From a virus: a stretch of 23,820 nucleotides of DNA. A model generated the notes under the pieces. The model did not search any database. It saw only the letters and a list, made by a program, of their open reading frames with translations, and was not told where the DNA came from. The position numbers were made by a program, and so were the translations under genes. Location: positions 1 through 23,820 of the IMG/VR virus record IMGVR_UViG_3300022751_000039. One strand, written 5' to 3'. This document shows positions 22,462-23,820 of the stretch, piece after piece; positions within the stretch are counted from its first letter, which is position 1; each line of letters starts with the position of its first letter.

Positions 22462-22737
22462 ATGAAATTATATAAAGACCCCATAAGAGAAAAAGTCTAT
22501 AACTGGCTAATATCTATTTTTGATAAAAGCGATGTTACCCTGCTTAATAATGGTGCCTCGGCCCCGTTTGTAACAATTCTAATCAGCAATGATAAAGAGA
22601 CAATTGAAATAACATCGTTTAGCGAAAGCGGGAAGCAATACAGTGGATGGTATTTTGTACCAAGTAGCTTTGAGGCATTTTCAAACCGATTAAACTTTAA
22701 CAAATCAAAACTATGCGGAACCCAACCATCCACCTAA
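22462..22737 (+). CDS. Hypothetical protein (91 aa)
   Basis: This 91-residue protein has a helical start (DPIREKVYNWLISIFD) and a beta-rich centre (PFVTILISNDKETIEITSFS, then GWYFVPS). It follows a purine leader (GGGGGAAAGAAAAAAAAG) and overlaps the lipoprotein gene by 25 bases. No recognised domain. Confidence 0.55.
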   Translation: MKLYKDPIREKVYNWLISIFDKSDVTLLNNGASAPFVTILISNDKETIEITSFSESGKQYSGWYFVPSSFEAFSNRLNFNKSKLCGTQPST

Positions 22738-22910
22738 CCCTACTATGCCTTATGCTTGTGGGGTGTGAAAGCAAGCAGAATGTTGAAAAACAGCCTATAG
22801 CAATTACCGATACAAATGGAGTTGCAACAATGTCATTTGTGGATGAACCTTGCAAATCAGACACCATTTACTTTAACCCTATAATAAATCATTCGGAGAT
22901 AAAACCATGA
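22713..22910 (+). CDS. Small lipoprotein (65 aa)
   Basis: This protein begins MRNPTIHLTLLCLMLVGC, with a hydrophobic core and lipobox LVGC, so Cys18 is the likely lipidation site. The residues after Cys (ESKQNVEKQPIAITDTNGV) are short and polar, typical of a surface or outer-membrane lipoprotein. It could act in superinfection exclusion or envelope modification, as small phage lipoproteins do; this is inference. It overlaps the next gene start by four bases (ATGA). Confidence 0.7.
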   Translation: MRNPTIHLTLLCLMLVGCESKQNVEKQPIAITDTNGVATMSFVDEPCKSDTIYFNPIINHSEIKP

Positions 22911-23335
22911 AACCAATCTTAACAACACTAACAGCATTATTATTTGCGGTGACTTGCTTGGGGCAGCACACTAAAAAGGAAGATGCAGAAGCAAAAAAGC
23001 ACCTGCGCATAGCAAAACACACAACTGTAAGGGATAGTGAATATTACGCACCCGATACCATCCCTGTTATTTTCAGGGAATTGGTAGTTAAGCCCGATAC
23101 TGTTTTTGAGAAATGGAATAAAGGCTTTGTAGTTTGGCAAACATATAGTAAGCCAAACTACAGCAGGATATCCACAGCCAGTTGGTCAATAAGTACTGGC
23201 GGCGAGATGATAATTAATCAACCTGACTATTGGATAAATGAATATGTATCAGACGAACCTACACGAGGTCGGTTCCTTTATTCAGACCGCAAAACCAAAG
23301 TAACCAACAGAGTAATATATTCAGTAAAACAATAA
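22907..23335 (+). CDS. Exported protein of unknown function (142 aa)
   Basis: The N-terminus MKPILTTLTALLFAVTCLGQ is a Sec signal peptide with likely cleavage after Gly19; AVTC does not make a good lipobox. The mature part is beta-rich (PVIFRELVVKPDTVFEKWNK, then GFVVWQTYS) and ends basic. Translationally coupled to the lipoprotein. No enzymatic motif is visible. It may act in the periplasm or outer membrane. Confidence 0.65.
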   Translation: MKPILTTLTALLFAVTCLGQHTKKEDAEAKKHLRIAKHTTVRDSEYYAPDTIPVIFRELVVKPDTVFEKWNKGFVVWQTYSKPNYSRISTASWSISTGGEMIINQPDYWINEYVSDEPTRGRFLYSDRKTKVTNRVIYSVKQ

Positions 23336-23339
23336 CAAA

Positions 23340-23615
23340 ATGAAACGATTAACACTATTAACATCCGCACTCCTATTAATTACCGCAGCTTCTTTTGCGC
23401 AGACGAAAACAGAGCCTAAGTTCACGCTCCCGAAAACCGTAACAGTAACATTAACCCAACAACAGTTTTTAAGGCTCGATAGCGCCGTTACAAGCACCGC
23501 TAACAGCTTAGACAGTAAAAGCTATAGCAAATGGTTTGCGCTGTCATTTAGCCCTATATACGAGGCTTTAAATAAACAACTTGTGCCAGTTGATACAAGT
23601 AAGGTTAAGAAATGA
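23340..23615 (+). CDS. Small exported protein (91 aa)
   Basis: MKRLTLLTSALLLITAASFA is a clear Sec signal peptide, cleaved probably after Ala20. The mature segment (TKTEPKFTLPKTVTVTLTQQ, then FLRLDSAVTSTANSL) includes a helical region and ends basic. It follows the 142-residue exported gene by four bases and overlaps the next gene by ATGA. Function unknown. Confidence 0.65.
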   Translation: MKRLTLLTSALLLITAASFAQTKTEPKFTLPKTVTVTLTQQQFLRLDSAVTSTANSLDSKSYSKWFALSFSPIYEALNKQLVPVDTSKVKK

Positions 23616-23752
23616 CCCGCCCCCTAATTTCATTACTTGTACCATTAATACTACTTTTATATTTATTAATCATTGATAAACATGAGCAAGTTATTAACCC
23701 TAATAGCAATCATATTTTTACCTGTAATGGTAGTGGCTGCTCTTTTAAATGA
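23612..23752 (+). CDS. Single-TM small membrane protein (46 aa)
   Basis: The ATG at 23612-23614 overlaps the upstream TGA (ATGA). The peptide starts MTRPLISLLVPLILLLYLLI, a single membrane segment at residues 4-21, then has a polar tail with two Cys. It overlaps a second frame encoding another membrane peptide by 71 bases. The overlap, the TM start and the exported neighbours give moderate support. Confidence 0.5.
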   Translation: MTRPLISLLVPLILLLYLLIIDKHEQVINPNSNHIFTCNGSGCSFK

Positions 23753-23786
23753 ACGCAGAATTAGAAAACAATTTAAAAACAATTAA
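23682..23786 (+). CDS. Overlapping single-TM peptide (34 aa)
   Basis: This frame, in another register inside the tail of the preceding gene, begins MSKLLTLIAIIFLPVMVVAA and ends in a basic segment. One membrane helix is followed by a positively charged tail. Two overlapping membrane frames recall nested spanin or holin-type gene pairs, but neither has the residues that would prove this. Confidence 0.45.
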   Translation: MSKLLTLIAIIFLPVMVVAALLNERRIRKQFKNN

Positions 23787-23787
23787 C

Positions 23788-23820
23788 ATGAGCATTTTCA
23801 AAACACTATTAGGCATACTC
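23788..23820 (+). CDS. Partial membrane-type ORF at the right edge
   Basis: The ATG at 23788 follows the preceding TAA by one base and reads MSIFKTLLGIL before the window ends. The visible 11 residues look like the start of a membrane segment or signal. Only the start is visible, so the product is unknown. Confidence 0.4.
   Translation, partial: MSIFKTLLGIL

Noticed and set aside
1-23820. CRISPR array, integrase/attachment site or insertion sequence
   Set aside because: No regularly spaced repeat-spacer array, tyrosine or serine recombinase, or transposase ORF could be found in the window.

Overview
The window reads as part of a tailed-phage genome, or a prophage, from a Bacteroidota host. 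The host inference rests on four things seen in the sequence. Base composition is AT-rich. Most genes lack a Shine-Dalgarno motif and have A-rich leaders instead. Several intergenic regions carry the Bacteroidota sigma-ABfr promoter pattern (TTG/TTTG about 17-20 bases before TAnnTTTG). The signal peptides and one lipobox are typical of the phylum. No integrase, tail gene, lysis enzyme or tRNA was found, so lifestyle and virion morphology remain open; a siphovirus-like phage with an HK97-type head is the best guess.

Two transcription units diverge from a 115-bp region at about 20198-20312. The long minus-strand unit first encodes small hypothetical proteins, an orphan DNA methyltransferase, a free-standing GIY-YIG homing endonuclease, a RecT/YqaJ recombination pair, a second methyltransferase and a Myb/GcrA-like helix-turn-helix protein. 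These are followed by an HNH endonuclease, a CHC2/Toprim-like primase with degenerate zinc ligands, an SF2 (DECH) helicase with a zinc ribbon, a 51-residue HTH protein, a Pif1/RecD-like helicase, a VapE-like SF3 helicase and a VRR-NUC nuclease. Between the VapE and VRR-NUC genes lies an iteron array of nine GTTTACA cores, three of them spaced exactly 21 bp apart, beside an AT-rich stretch. This is the best candidate origin of replication.

A consensus promoter at 7493-7524 then starts the packaging and head module: three small genes, TerS, TerL, a 53-residue ORF, portal, a nested 32-residue ORF, S78-type prohead protease, HK97-fold capsid, a small basic protein, a signal-peptide-bearing beta-rich protein, a connector candidate and a further gene cut by the left edge.

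The plus-strand unit (20313 to the right edge) is a tight run of very small genes of mostly unknown function. It begins with hypothetical proteins and a ribbon-helix-helix-like protein and ends in a cluster of exported or membrane proteins: a lipoprotein, two Sec-signal proteins and two overlapping single-TM peptides. This looks like an early host-interaction or envelope module. Adjacent genes are commonly coupled by ATGA or TAATG overlaps, which supports the small ORFs and several of the start choices.
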